From: Xanthomonas phaseoli pv. phaseoli
GTDB lineage: Bacteria > Pseudomonadota > Gammaproteobacteria > Xanthomonadales > Xanthomonadaceae
Direction of reading: 5' to 3'
DNA: 64,000 nt
NCBI GenBank assembly: GCA_022749655.1
Contig: CP094243.1
Location: forward strand, 3,906,001-3,970,000
A model generated the notes under the pieces. It was not told where the DNA came from and did not search any database. It saw only the letters and a program-made list of their open reading frames with translations. How positions within the stretch are numbered: the stretch's first letter is position 1; the number at the start of each line of letters is the position of its first letter. The translations under genes and the position numbers were made by a program. This document shows positions 1 to 9,630 of the stretch, one piece after another.

Positions 1-540
1 CGCATCGTTGCCTCGCCGCTGGTGCAGGTCAGCGACTGGCAGGCCGCAGCGCACGTGCGCGTGGAAGCGCGCGAACGCGGCGTGGAAGGGTTGATGCTCA
101 AGCGCGCCGGCTCGGTGTATCAATCCGGTCGCCGTCGCGGCGACTGGTGGAAATGGAAGATCGACCCGCTTACCATCGATGCTGTGCTGCTGTACGCGCA
201 AGCCGGCCACGGCCGACGCAGCACGCTCTATACCGACTACACCTTCGGGCTGTGGCATGAGGGCCAACTGGTGCCGATCGCCAAGGCGTATTCCGGCCTG
301 GACGACAAGGAAATCCTGCAGCTGGATCGCTGGATCCGTGCCAACACCACCGAGCGTTTCGGCCCGGTGCGCGCGGTCACCGCGCAGCATGTGTTCGAGC
401 TGGGGTTTGAAGCGGTGAACCGCAGCGCGCGGCACAAGTCCGGCATCGCAGTGCGCTTCCCGCGCATCCTGCGCTGGCGTCACGACAAGCCAATGGCCGA
501 AGCCGATCATCTGAGCACCCTGCAGGCACTGGCGCGGTGA
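1..540 (+). CDS. ATP-dependent DNA ligase, C-terminal part (5' end outside window)
   Basis: This is the last 179 residues of a ligase that joins DNA ends through a lysine-AMP intermediate. The reading frame is open from the first base, so the gene starts upstream of the window. Visible parts are nucleotidyltransferase motif IV (VEGLMLKR, about residue 28) and motif V (WKWKID, about residue 51). A C-terminal OB-fold domain follows and ends in [12 protein letters not shown]. The stop overlaps the GTG start of the next gene by four bases (GTGA), so the two are translationally coupled. The following Lhr-type helicase and PdeM phosphoesterase identify it as the ligase of the Lhr/ligase/phosphoesterase repair cluster, in which an exonuclease gene is expected upstream. 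The active-site lysine lies outside the window. Confidence 0.9.
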   Translation, partial: RIVASPLVQVSDWQAAAHVRVEARERGVEGLMLKRAGSVYQSGRRRGDWWKWKIDPLTIDAVLLYAQAGHGRRSTLYTDYTFGLWHEGQLVPIAKAYSGLDDKEILQLDRWIRANTTERFGPVRAVTAQHVFELGFEAVNRSARHKSGIAVRFPRILRWRHDKPMAEADHLSTLQALAR

Positions 541-3039
541 GCGTCACGCAGCACACGTACGGCACGCCACTGCAACAGTGGCGTGCCTGGTTCGCGCAGC
601 GCGGCTGGGCGCCGCTGCCGTTTCAACGCGATGTGTGGAAGCGGTATCTCGACGGCGAATCCGGCCTGCTGCATACGCCTACCGGCAGCGGCAAGACACT
701 GGCGGCATTTGGCGGGCCGTTACTGGAGGCATTGGCCGCGCGTGGGCGTAAATCTCCGGTCAAGCCAGGCAAGCCCGCCTCGTCTGCGCGCCGCCAGCAA
801 CAACGCAATCTGCAGGTGCTGTGGATCACGCCGTTGCGCGCACTGGCCGCCGACACTGCACGCGCGCTGCGCGAGCCGGTGGATGCATTAGGGCTGGATT
901 GGCAGGTGGGCCTGCGTACCGGCGATGCCAGCGCGCGCGACAAGCGGCTGGCACGCAGCGGCAAGCTCGATGTGCTGGTCACTACGCCCGAATCGCTGGC
1001 GTTGCTGTTGTCGTATCCGGATACCGCGCCGCAGCTGTCGGCGCTGCGCTGCGTGATCGTCGACGAGTGGCACGAGCTGCTCGGCAACAAGCGCGGCGTG
1101 CTGTTGCAGCTGTGTCTTGCGCGCCTGCGCGGATGGACGCCGCAACTGCGCATCTGGGGGCTGTCGGCAACGCTGGGGAATTTGTCGCAGGCACGCGATG
1201 TGCTGTTGCCGCATCGCCCCGAGGCGGCGCTGGTCTCCGGCGTCAAACCGCGCACCATGACCCTGGAAACCCTGCTGCCGCAAAGTGGCGAGCGGTTTCC
1301 GTGGGCGGGCCATCTTGGCCTGGCGCAACTGGCGCGCGTGCTGCAGAAGATCATGCAGCAGCGCACCAGCCTGGTGTTTACCAACACGCGCGCGCAGGCC
1401 GAGTTGTGGCATCAGGCCTTGAGTGCGGTGTGGCCGGAGGATCTGGCCACGCTCGCGCTGCATCACGGCTCGCTGGATCCAGCGTTACGCGCGGTCGCCG
1501 AACGCGGGCTGGCCGACGGCAGCCTGCGCTGCGTGGTGGCCACCTCCAGCCTGGACCTGGGTGTCGACTTCCCGGCCGTGGATCAGGTGCTGCAGGTCGG
1601 CAGCCCGAAAGGCATCGCGCGTCTGCTGCAACGCGCCGGGCGCGCACGCCATCGCCCCGGCGAATCCGGCCACGTGGTGTGCGTACCCTCGCATGCGCTG
1701 GAGCTGGTCGAATATGCGGCGGCACGCCGCGCACTGGTGCACGGCCATATCGAAGCGCGTCCACCGCCACGGTTATCGCTGGACGTGCTGGCGCAGCACT
1801 GTGTCACCCTCGCCCTCGGCGGCGGCTTCCACGCCGATGCGTTGTTCGAGGAAGTGCGCGGTACCGATGCCTTCGCCGCGCTGGAAACAACCACGTGGAA
1901 CGCGGTGCTGGATTTCATCGTGCAAGGCGGCAGCGCGCTGGCGCATTACCCGGACTTCCACAAGGTGGTGCGCGACGATGACGGCCTGTACCGCGTGATC
2001 GACCGACGCGTCGCGCTGCGGCATCGGCTGTCCATCGGCACGATCACCAGCGACGGCAGCGTGCGCGTGCAGTTTCTGCGCGGCGGGCGGCTGGGCGCGG
2101 TGGAAGAACAATTCGTCGGCCGTCTGCGCCGCGGCGACCGCTTCCAGTTCGCCGGCCGCCTGCTGGAACTGGTGCGCCTGGAAGACATGACCGCCTACGT
2201 GCGCGTGGCCAAGGGCGGCAGTGGCGTGGTGCCGAAATGGATGGGCGGGCGCATGCCGTTGTCGTCGGCGCTGGGACGCGAGGTGGAAGCGGTGTTCGCC
2301 GACCCAGGCGACGCGCCGGAGATGCAGGCCTTGGCGCCGTTGCTGCACCTGCAGGCGTCGCTCTCTTCGCTGCCCCGGGCCGGACCATCTGCTGGTGGAA
2401 AGCGTCAAGGCGCGCGACGGCCGGCACGTCTTCGTCTACCCGTTCGCCGGCAGGCAGGTCAACGAAGGCCTGGCCGCGTTGCTCGCGGCACGTTGGGGCC
2501 GGCGCCACCGCAATACCTTCAGCTTCGCTGCCAACGACTATGGCTTTGTGCTGTCGCCAGCGCAGGATGTCGACATCGATGCCGATGCGCTGCAGACCCT
2601 GCTGTCACCTGCGGGCCTGTTCGACGATCTGCGCGACAGCCTCAATCTGGGCGAACTGGCACGCCGGCAGTTCCGCGAAATCGCACGCGTGGCTGGCTTG
2701 TTGTCGCCCTCGTTGCCTGGCCGGGCGCCGCGCAGCCTGCGTCAGTTGCAGGCCTCCAGCGGCTTGCTGTACGACGTGTTGCAACGCTTCGATCCCGATC
2801 ACCTGCTGCTCGCCCAGGCCGAACGCGAAGTGTTCGAAGGCCAGCTCGAGCTGGCGCGGCTTGCGCATGCCCTGGAAGATTGCGCGCGACGTGAGTTACG
2901 CCTGTGCAAGCCGCGCAGCCTCACGCCCTTATCGTTTCCGCTCTGGGCCGAACGCGTGCGCGGGCAACTGAGTACCGAAGACTGGAAGGCGCGCGTATTG
3001 CGCGCTGCCGAACAACTGGAACGCAAGCATGGGCGATAG
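537..3039 (+). CDS. Ligase-associated Lhr-type DEXH helicase, frameshifted
   Basis: This is a superfamily 2 DNA helicase of the Lhr-core type that works with the adjacent ligase in DNA repair; the reconstructed length is about 833 residues. Motif I TPTGSGKT is near residue 50, DEWH (motif II) near 175, SATLGN near 209 and QRAGRARH (motif VI) near 365. The winged-helix and Lhr C-terminal regions follow. The start is GTG at 537, overlapping the ligase stop. The frame breaks near 2378-2380: an extra G in CCCCGGGCC shifts the protein into the next frame, where the conserved C-terminus ([13 protein letters not shown] onward) continues to the TAG at 3037. That C-terminus is intact and well conserved, so the break is recent or a sequencing error. 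The 3' end overlaps pdeM by 11 bases. Confidence 0.85.
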
Positions 3040-3673
3040 CGTGCAGTTGCAGCTGGCCGGCGAAACCGTGGAATTGCTCGGCGAACGCGCGCTGTATCGG
3101 CCGGCGCAACGTGCGCTGTTGATCGCCGACCTGCATCTGGGCAAGGCCGACGTGTTTCGACGTGCCGGCATCGGCCTGCCGGCTGGCGGCACCGCGCACG
3201 ATCTGGAGCGACTGGATGCGTTGCTGGCACAACGCGATGTCCAGGCGCTCTGGATTTTGGGCGACCTGCTGCACGGACCCGCGCCGCGTGCCGCCTGGCA
3301 CCGACGCTGGAGCGCATGGCGCGAACGGCATTGCGCGTTGCGCGTGATCGCCATCCGCGGCAACCACGACCGCGCCCTGGCCGTTGCGGATCTGCACATC
3401 GAAGCGGCCGGCGAACAGGTCGAAGATGGCCCGTTCGTGTTGCGTCATGACCCGTTGCCGCATCCCACCGGCCACGTGCTGTGCGGGCATCTGCATCCAT
3501 TGGCCAAGCTGCCGGGGCTATCACGGCGCTGGCCGGCGTTCTGGTTGCGCGAGCGCGTCACCATCCTGCCGGCGTTCTCGCAGTTCACCGCAGGCATCGT
3601 GCCGACACTGGCCGAAGGCGAGCGCCTGGTTGCCTGCGTGGAAGGCGATGCGCTGGCACTGCCGGTGCGTTAG
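3029..3673 (+). CDS. pdeM: Ligase-associated metallophosphoesterase PdeM
   Basis: This is a calcineurin-like phosphoesterase of 214 residues, the DNA-processing nuclease partner of the Lhr helicase and ligase. All metal-binding motifs of the family are visible: DLHLGK near residue 32, GDLLHG near 76, GNHD near 112 and CGHLHP near 152. The ATG at 3029 lies inside the helicase 3' end (11-base overlap), so the gene is the last member of the operon. The next gene is convergent, with 27 bases between the stops. This gene is intact. Confidence 0.9.
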   Translation: MGDSVQLQLAGETVELLGERALYRPAQRALLIADLHLGKADVFRRAGIGLPAGGTAHDLERLDALLAQRDVQALWILGDLLHGPAPRAAWHRRWSAWRERHCALRVIAIRGNHDRALAVADLHIEAAGEQVEDGPFVLRHDPLPHPTGHVLCGHLHPLAKLPGLSRRWPAFWLRERVTILPAFSQFTAGIVPTLAEGERLVACVEGDALALPVR

Positions 3674-3700
3674 CCATTGCCACGCACGCATCGGCCGATG

Positions 3701-4973
3701 CTACGACGATGCAGCCGCTTCGGCCTTAGCGTCGGCCAGCCGCGCGACCGGCTGCGCCAGGGCCTCGACGAATTCCGGCGCCAGCGCCAGCTTGCCGAAC
3801 CAGCCATGCTGGGTGCCGCTGAGCACACGCAACATGTGCCCGCGTCCACCCGGCACGCGTCCCATCGGGCGTAGCAGCAGCAGATCGCGGCCATGTGCCC
3901 ACAAATCGCGTTCGGACTGGAACAGCGGCGTCAGCCAGCGGCTCCAGCGGTGATAGATCGCCACATGCGCCTGGCGTTCGCGCTGGTAGCGCTGCAAGGC
4001 ATCGTCCAGATCAGCGCCGGCGCGCAACGCATCGCGCATCGCCAATGCATCCAGCAGCGCCATGTTCACGCCCTGCCCCAACTGCGGGCTCATCGCATGC
4101 GCGGCATCGCCGGCAAGCACGAAGCGGCCGCGATGCCAGCGCGACACCACCGCATCGCGATAGCTCGCGCGCGCCAGTGCACCATGCACCTGCACCGTGG
4201 CAAGCCGCGCGTGTGCTTCCGGCCACATCTGCGCCACCTCGTCGCGCCAGGCGGCAATGCCGCGCTGTTCCCACGCAACGAAATCGCTGCACGGCAGGCT
4301 CCAGAAAAAGCTCAGCCGCGGCGTGTCGTCGCCCGGGCGCGTGCCCACCGGCAACAGGCCGATCATCTTGCGTGCGCCGATATAGCGCTGGCGCAATTCG
4401 TCCACGAATGGCCAGTCTTCGCGTGGCAGCAGGCACCACAGCGCCCCCATGGATATACCCGATCCAGCTGCGTTCCCTGCGCCTGCGCACGCAACGTGGA
4501 AGCCGAGCCATCGGCGGCGATGATCAGATCGAAGGGGCCATGCCACTGCCCGCGTTGATCCTGCACGCGCACGCCCGCGTGGTCGATCGCGGTGATCTGC
4601 GTGTCCACATGCAGTTGCGCGTGCTGCGGCCAGGCCTCGCGCAGCAGCGTAAACAAGGCGCCGCGCTGCATGCCCACACCCATCAGGCGCGGATCCAGAT
4701 CGCGGTACTGCATGTCCATCACCGCGCGCCCGCACGGCGTGTCGCCGTACAGACGGCGCACCGGCGCTCCATGCGCAAGCGCCTGCGACAGCAAGCCCAT
4801 GTTCCAGAGCACCTGCAACCCGCTAGGTTGCAGCAGAAAACCGGCGCCCACCGGGCGGGTGCAGCTGCGCGCTCGAAGACCTCCAGCTGATGCCCGTCGG
4901 CGCCGAGCAGCACGGCCAATGCCTGCCCCGCCGTTCCGTAGCCCACCACCGCAATACGTAATGCTCGTTGCAT
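3701..4973 (-). CDS. FAD-dependent monooxygenase (UbiH/PHBH-like), two frameshifts
   Basis: This is a flavoprotein hydroxylase of about 424 residues when reconstructed. The N-terminus carries the FAD-binding Rossmann fold (IAVVGYGTAGQAL). A second cofactor motif appears near the C-terminus (FVLAGDAAHAMSPQLGQGVN), where the GD contacts the FAD ribityl chain. The coding sequence is split over three frames. Breaks lie near 4853-4855 (a G/C run before the residues PVGAGFLLQPSG) and near 4444-4448 (a run of five C, at residues VYPWG). Each is explained by one lost base. The substrate cannot be told from sequence. It is transcribed away from cspA and is separated from it by a terminator-like hairpin. 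The ATG at 4973 begins MQRALRIAVVG. Confidence 0.75.
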
Positions 4974-5018
4974 CGTCCCTGCCCTGTCTGGCGATCGCTG
5001 CCCGCGCACAATCGGCGC

Positions 5019-5046
5019 AAAAAAACCCCGCCGTGGCGGGGTTTTT
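5019..5046 (-). terminator. Rho-independent terminator downstream of cspA
   Basis: The sequence holds an A-run, the stem ACCCCGCC, a short loop, the complementary stem GGCGGGG and a T-run. It is symmetrical, so it could act in both directions. It lies 21 bases beyond the cspA stop and is best read as the terminator of that leftward gene. It also insulates the monooxygenase gene that starts 45 bases further on. Confidence 0.85.
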
Positions 5047-5067
5047 CAACCGCACAATCGAGTCAGA

Positions 5068-5274
5068 TTACTCGACCGGCGTGATGTTCGAAGCCTGGGC
5101 ACCCTTGGGGCCCTGGGTCACGTCATAACTGACGCGCTGGCCTTCCTGCAGGCTGCGGAAGCCCTTGGAATTGATCGCGGAGAAGTGCGCGAAGACATCG
5201 GCGCTGCCGTCCTCCGGTGAGATGAAGCCAAATCCCTTGGCGTCGTTGAACCACTTGACGGTACCGTTCGGCAT
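5068..5274 (-). CDS. cspA: Cold-shock protein, CspA family
   Basis: This is a 68-residue single-domain nucleic-acid chaperone. The RNA-binding motifs RNP1 (KGFGFI, residues 13-18) and RNP2 (VFAHF) are both present. The chosen ATG gives the family-typical start [18 protein letters not shown]; the reading frame extends seven codons further upstream without homology. The gene stands alone and ends in a strong hairpin terminator. The assignment to the Csp family is secure; which paralogue it is cannot be decided here. Confidence 0.93.
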   Translation of the reverse strand: MPNGTVKWFNDAKGFGFISPEDGSADVFAHFSAINSKGFRSLQEGQRVSYDVTQGPKGAQASNITPVE

Positions 5275-5361
5275 GGTGATGCGAGACCTTTGCAATAATT
5301 AATGGGTGGTGTACGGCGGTGCGTACGCGCCGAGTATGCAAAGCTTATGCCCCGATGACAA

Positions 5362-6114
5362 TCACCCGCGTGCAAGTTCGCCAATCAGCTCGGGCAGCCC
5401 GGACGAAGCCGCATCGACGTTGGCCAACACGTCGGCCATGGTGATTTCCTGCGCGTCGCCGCAACCGGCCGCCCAGTTGGCCACGATCGCCAAACACGCA
5501 TATTCCAAGCCTTTTTCGCGTGCCAGCCCAGCTTCGGGCATGCCGGTCATGCCCACCAGATCGCAGCCGTCGCGACGCATGCGTGCGATCTCTGCAACCG
5601 TTTCCAGTCGCGGTCCTTGCGTTGCACCGTAGCAGCCGCCCGCCACCAGCGTGACGCCGGTCACTTTGGCTGCCGCAATGACCTTGCTGCGAAACATCGG
5701 CGAATACGGGTGGCCGAAATCCACGTGCTGCACTTCGCTTCCAGGCTCTTCGCAGAACGTGGACACGCGGCCCCAGGTGTAGTCGATCAACTGATCCGGG
5801 CACGCCAACACGCGCGGGCCAAACTGTTCGGTGATCCCTCCCACGGTGTTGAGCGCCAGCACCCGCGAGGCGCCGATTTGCTGCAGTGCAGCGATGTTTG
5901 CGCGGTAATTGACCTTGTGCGGCGGCAGCGAATGGCCTTCGCCATGGCGCGCCAGGAAGGCCACGCGATGGCCGAGCAGCATGCCGACGCGAATCGGCCC
6001 GGACGGCGCGCCGTAGGGCGTTTGGACTTCGTGCGATTGCACATCGTCCAGCTGCGCGAGCTTGTAGACACCCGTACCGCCGATGACGGCCAATGCGATG
6101 GAATTTGCGGACAC
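5362..6114 (-). CDS. mtnP: S-methyl-5'-thioinosine / thioadenosine phosphorylase
   Basis: This is a 250-residue member of the MTA/purine nucleoside phosphorylase family. It cleaves methylthio-nucleosides from polyamine and homoserine-lactone synthesis, using phosphate. Visible features are IGGTGVY at the N-terminus (phosphate-binding region), RHGEGHSLPPHKVNYRANI in the middle and GCYGATQGPRLET near the active site. It follows hpt and nagZ on the same strand. In pseudomonads the orthologue next to nagZ is a methylthioinosine phosphorylase whose product, hypoxanthine, is the substrate of Hpt. That makes methylthioinosine the likelier substrate here, although the sequence alone does not prove it. 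The start is taken as GTG at 6114 (VSANSIALAVIGG); an upstream extension in the same frame has no homology. Confidence 0.87.
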   Translation of the reverse strand: MSANSIALAVIGGTGVYKLAQLDDVQSHEVQTPYGAPSGPIRVGMLLGHRVAFLARHGEGHSLPPHKVNYRANIAALQQIGASRVLALNTVGGITEQFGPRVLACPDQLIDYTWGRVSTFCEEPGSEVQHVDFGHPYSPMFRSKVIAAAKVTGVTLVAGGCYGATQGPRLETVAEIARMRRDGCDLVGMTGMPEAGLAREKGLEYACLAIVANWAAGCGDAQEITMADVLANVDAASSGLPELIGELARG

Positions 6115-6201
6115 AACCGACCTCTGCAGCGAAAGACATGATGGGCAGCGCACGCGTGCGCGCCGAGCTGCCCGCAGCGAAGCGGGCATGGATTTGCAGC
6201 G

Positions 6202-6756
6202 TTACGGCTTCATCGCATAGATGGCAGGAATACCGCGCAGCTGCTCGTTGACGTCCATGCCGAAGCCGAACACGTAACGGTCGGGCACTTCCACGCCCAC
6301 GTAATCGGCGCTCACGCCCGGCACGCAACGGTCGTGCCGCTTGACGGTCAACACCGCCACGCGCACGTCGGTGGCGCCCTGCTCCAGGCACCACTGGCGC
6401 ACGCCCTGCAGCGTATAGCCCTCGTCGAGAATGTCGTCGACCAGGATCACGCGGCGACCGAACAATGCGGTGGCCGGACGGTGCTTCCACACCAGTTCGC
6501 CGCCGGTGGTTTCGCCGCGGTACCGGGTGGCATGCAGGTAATCGAATTGCAGGTCCTGCCCGCGTGCGCCCAGCTCCAGCGCCAGCTGGCCCGAGAACGG
6601 CAGCGCACCGTGCATGATGGTGAGGTACACCGGCACTTCGCCGGCGTAGTCGCGTGCGATCGCATCGGCGATGGTGGCAACGGCGGCATCGATGGCGGGA
6701 CGGTCGACCAGCAGATCGGCTTGGGCCAGGGCCTGGGAAATGGTGAGCGTGGACAT
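6202..6756 (-). CDS. hpt: Hypoxanthine-guanine phosphoribosyltransferase
   Basis: This is a 184-residue type I phosphoribosyltransferase that converts hypoxanthine or guanine plus PRPP to the nucleotide. The PRPP-binding motif VILVDDILDEGYTL is at about residues 95-108. The flexible-loop region and the C-terminal VEVPDRYVFGFGMDV, which contacts the base, are present. The start ATG overlaps the nagZ stop by one base (TGATG), so the genes are coupled. It is followed by a methylthiopurine phosphorylase that would supply its base substrate, forming a small purine-salvage operon with a cell-wall recycling gene at its head. Confidence 0.93.
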   Translation of the reverse strand: MSTLTISQALAQADLLVDRPAIDAAVATIADAIARDYAGEVPVYLTIMHGALPFSGQLALELGARGQDLQFDYLHATRYRGETTGGELVWKHRPATALFGRRVILVDDILDEGYTLQGVRQWCLEQGATDVRVAVLTVKRHDRCVPGVSADYVGVEVPDRYVFGFGMDVNEQLRGIPAIYAMKP

Positions 6757-7760
6757 CAGGCAGTTGTTCCGAAATGGGCAGAAGGAGGAGTGGTAAATGA
6801 GGCGTCGGTGCCGGCGAGCAGGCCATCCCAGCCCAGTGCGCCACGGCCGATCAGGCCGATCAATGCAGCGGTATTGAGGCTGCGGCCCTGCACGGCCTGC
6901 AGCGATTCGGCGACCAGCTCCGGGTGGCACACCAGCACCACGTCGCAGCCGGCATCCAGATGCGCATGCACCCGGCCCGCCACGCCGCCGGCACTGAAGG
7001 AGGCGGCCATGCCGATGTCGTCGGAAAAGACCACCCCGCGGAAGCTCATCTGGCCGCGCAGGATCTGCTCGATCCAGCGCTGCGAATAGCCGGCCGGCTC
7101 CGGCGCGACCTGCGGGTAGACCACGTGCGCCATCATCACGGCGTCGGCGCCGGCCTCGATGCCCGCCACGAACGGCACCAGGTCTTCGGCCTGCAGCACC
7201 TCCAGCGGCCGTGGGTCGCTGGCGTGATCGACGTGGGTATCTTCCAGCACGGTGCCGTGGCCGGGGAAATGCTTGAGCGTGGCGGCCATGCCGGCGCCGT
7301 GCAGCGCCTGCACATAGGCACGCGTGAAGGTGGCCACGATCTGCGGGTCGTCGCTGAAGGCGCGATCGCCGATGGCGCGGTTGCCGCGCCCCAGGTCCAC
7401 CACCGGCGCAAAGCTCAGGTCCACGCCGCTGGCGCGGACCTCGCTGGCCATCAACTGCGCATGCGCGCGCGCGGCGGCCAGTGCTGCCTCCGGGTCCTGG
7501 GCGTACTGCGCACCGAAGCTTTGCAACGGCGCCAGCGTGCTGAATCCTTCGCGAAACCGCTGCACGCGCCCGCCTTCCTGGTCCACGCAGATCAGCACCG
7601 GGCGCGGCGCGGCGGCGCGAATGGCGGCCGACAGCTCGGCCACCTGGGTGCGCGAAGCGAAGTTGCGCTTGAACAGCACCACGCCGGCAACCGCATCGTG
7701 CTGCAGCCATTCGCGTTCCTGTGCGCTGAGTTCGGTACCGGCAACGCCGATCAGAAGCAT
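6756..7760 (-). CDS. nagZ: Beta-N-acetylhexosaminidase NagZ (GH3)
   Basis: This is a 334-residue cytoplasmic glycoside hydrolase of family 3. It removes N-acetylglucosamine from anhydro-muropeptides during peptidoglycan recycling and thereby affects beta-lactamase induction in many bacteria. The family signature KHFPGHG, which carries the catalytic histidine on a flexible loop, is near residue 168. The nucleophile region FRGVVFSDDIGM is near residue 240. No signal peptide is seen, as expected. It begins the nagZ-hpt-mtnP operon, with a one-base overlap to hpt. Length and motifs are complete. Confidence 0.94.
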   Translation of the reverse strand: MLLIGVAGTELSAQEREWLQHDAVAGVVLFKRNFASRTQVAELSAAIRAAAPRPVLICVDQEGGRVQRFREGFSTLAPLQSFGAQYAQDPEAALAAARAHAQLMASEVRASGVDLSFAPVVDLGRGNRAIGDRAFSDDPQIVATFTRAYVQALHGAGMAATLKHFPGHGTVLEDTHVDHASDPRPLEVLQAEDLVPFVAGIEAGADAVMMAHVVYPQVAPEPAGYSQRWIEQILRGQMSFRGVVFSDDIGMAASFSAGGVAGRVHAHLDAGCDVVLVCHPELVAESLQAVQGRSLNTAALIGLIGRGALGWDGLLAGTDASFTTPPSAHFGTTA

Positions 7761-7876
7761 GTTGGGGGACTCCCGGGCCAGGCGCCATGGTGGCGCAGCG
7801 CGGCATTGTCGCAGATGCGCGTGGCAGCGTCAGATCGCGCATTCAGCTGCGCGCCCTGCGGGCGCTGCGGGTAGGC

Positions 7877-9451
7877 TCACAGCCCCTCGAGGTGGGCGCG
7901 CCAATGCGCGGCCTGGGCCTGCACTTGTGCCAACACTTCGGGGGCCATCCCGTCGAGCTGGCGGTACGGCAGCGCCAGGCGTTCGTTGGCGGCCAACAGC
8001 GGGCGCTGGCGCTGCAGGAAATCCCAATACAGCGCGTTGTACGGGCAGGCGTTCGGGCCGACCCGCAACTTGCGTTGATACCGGCAACCACCGCAGTAAT
8101 CGCTCATGCGATCGATGTAGGCCGCGCCGCTGATATACGGCTTGCTGCCGAGCAGGCCGCCATCGGCGAACTGGCTCATGCCCACCGTATTGGGCAGCTC
8201 CACCCACTCGAAGGCGTCGATGTAAACGCCCAGATACCAGCGATGCAGGGCCTGCGGATCCAGCCCCGCCAGCAGCGCAAAATTGCCGATCACCATCAGC
8301 CGCTGGATGTGGTGCGCATGCGCGTTGGCCAAAGAATTGCCGACCGCATCGGCCAGGCAGCGCATGCCGATCTGCCCGTCCCAGAACCAGTGCGGCAGCG
8401 GCGCATGCTGGTCGAGACGATTCGATTCCGCGTAGCCGGGCATCTGCGACCAGTACACACCGCGCACGTACTCGCGCCAGCCCAGAATCTGCCGGATGAA
8501 GCCTTCCACCGCCGCCAACGGCGCATGCCCTGCCGCCATGCCGCTTCGGCGCGCGCAATCACCTCGTGCGGGTGCAGCATCTTGACGTTGAGCGCGAACG
8601 AGAGCAGCGAATGGAACAGGCGCGGGCTACGCGTGCTCATGGCATCTTCAAAGCGGCCGAAATTGGGCAATGCATGCGCGATGAAAGTGTCCAGATGCTG
8701 CAAGGCTTCGTCGCGATCCAGCGGCCATGGCAGGGCTTGCGCGTTCGGTGCGCCAAAGCTGCGCACGCCGGCGGCTTGATCGTGCGCCACAGCGCGCTGT
8801 GATCGTGGGTCGTGCGCCAATCCTGGGGGCAGGCGGGTGGCCCGGCCACGGCGCACGGTTGTCGTGGTCGAAGTTCCAGCGCCCACCTTCCGGCTCGCCT
8901 GCTGCATCGAGCAGGATGCGATGCTGGCGCCGCATACGCCGATAAAACACTTCCATGCGCCATGGGCTGCCAGTGCGAAAACAGGCGGCGACTTCGTTGC
9001 GCGCGGTCAGGAAATGTTCGCTGTCGACCATGCGCGTGGCAAAGGGTTGCGCGGCGCTCCAGTGCTGTAGTGCTTCGTCCAGCCGCCATTCGTCCGGGGA
9101 CTGGTACTCCAGATGGTCGGCGCGGTAATGCGCCATCAATGCCTCGAGGTTGTGCGGGATCGACTGCCGGTTGCTGGCGTTGTCGATCGTCACATAGCGC
9201 ACCCGATGCCCTGCACGCCGCAAGCCTGCGGCGAACGCGCGCATGGCCGCGAAGATCGCCAGGACCTTCTGCGCGTGATGCAGTACGTAGTCGGTTTCCT
9301 GCCGCACTTCCATCAACACATAGACCACCCCCGCATAGCGCGTGGCGAACCAGCTGTGCTGCGGATTGAGCTGGTCGCCCAGGATCAAGCGCAGCGTCTG
9401 CGCCGGCGTCTGCGGATTGGTTTGCGCGATAAGTGCGCTGGAATCATGCAT
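7877..9451 (-). CDS. Fe-S type cryptochrome/photolyase family protein, three frameshifts
   Basis: This is a photolyase-related flavoprotein of the FeS-BCP (PhrB-like) class, about 525 residues when reconstructed. Members bind FAD and a [4Fe-4S] cluster and repair UV photoproducts. The N-terminal antenna domain opens with LRLILGDQLNPQHSW. The C-terminal half has the cluster cysteines in DYCGGCRYQRKLRVGPNACP and the FAD-region residues ILGWREYVRGVYW. Three one-base losses split the gene: in the G-run at 8825-8829, at about 8775 and at about 8524. The three losses together restore the original frame. All conserved blocks are present, so the gene looks functional in the organism. The start MHDSSAL at 9451 was chosen because upstream residues lack homology. 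Confidence 0.82.
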
Positions 9452-9630
9452 CACAGTGGCGCCCGATGATGCGGGGCGCATGGGCGCGTCCATGCCGACG
9501 CGGCGCATGGGCACACCTTGAACGCGAGAAAATACTCGGATCGACGCGCACGCATGCACGAACCACTGCCATGACCGCGGTATGGACTTGCACTGCACTA
9601 CCCTTTAGTTCTGCACCGCTTGGCACAGCG

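Noticed and set aside
6202..7842. A long minus-strand frame that joins the end of nagZ to hpt
   Set aside because: Its first half is a shadow frame of nagZ; only the hpt part has homology, and hpt has its own ATG at 6756.
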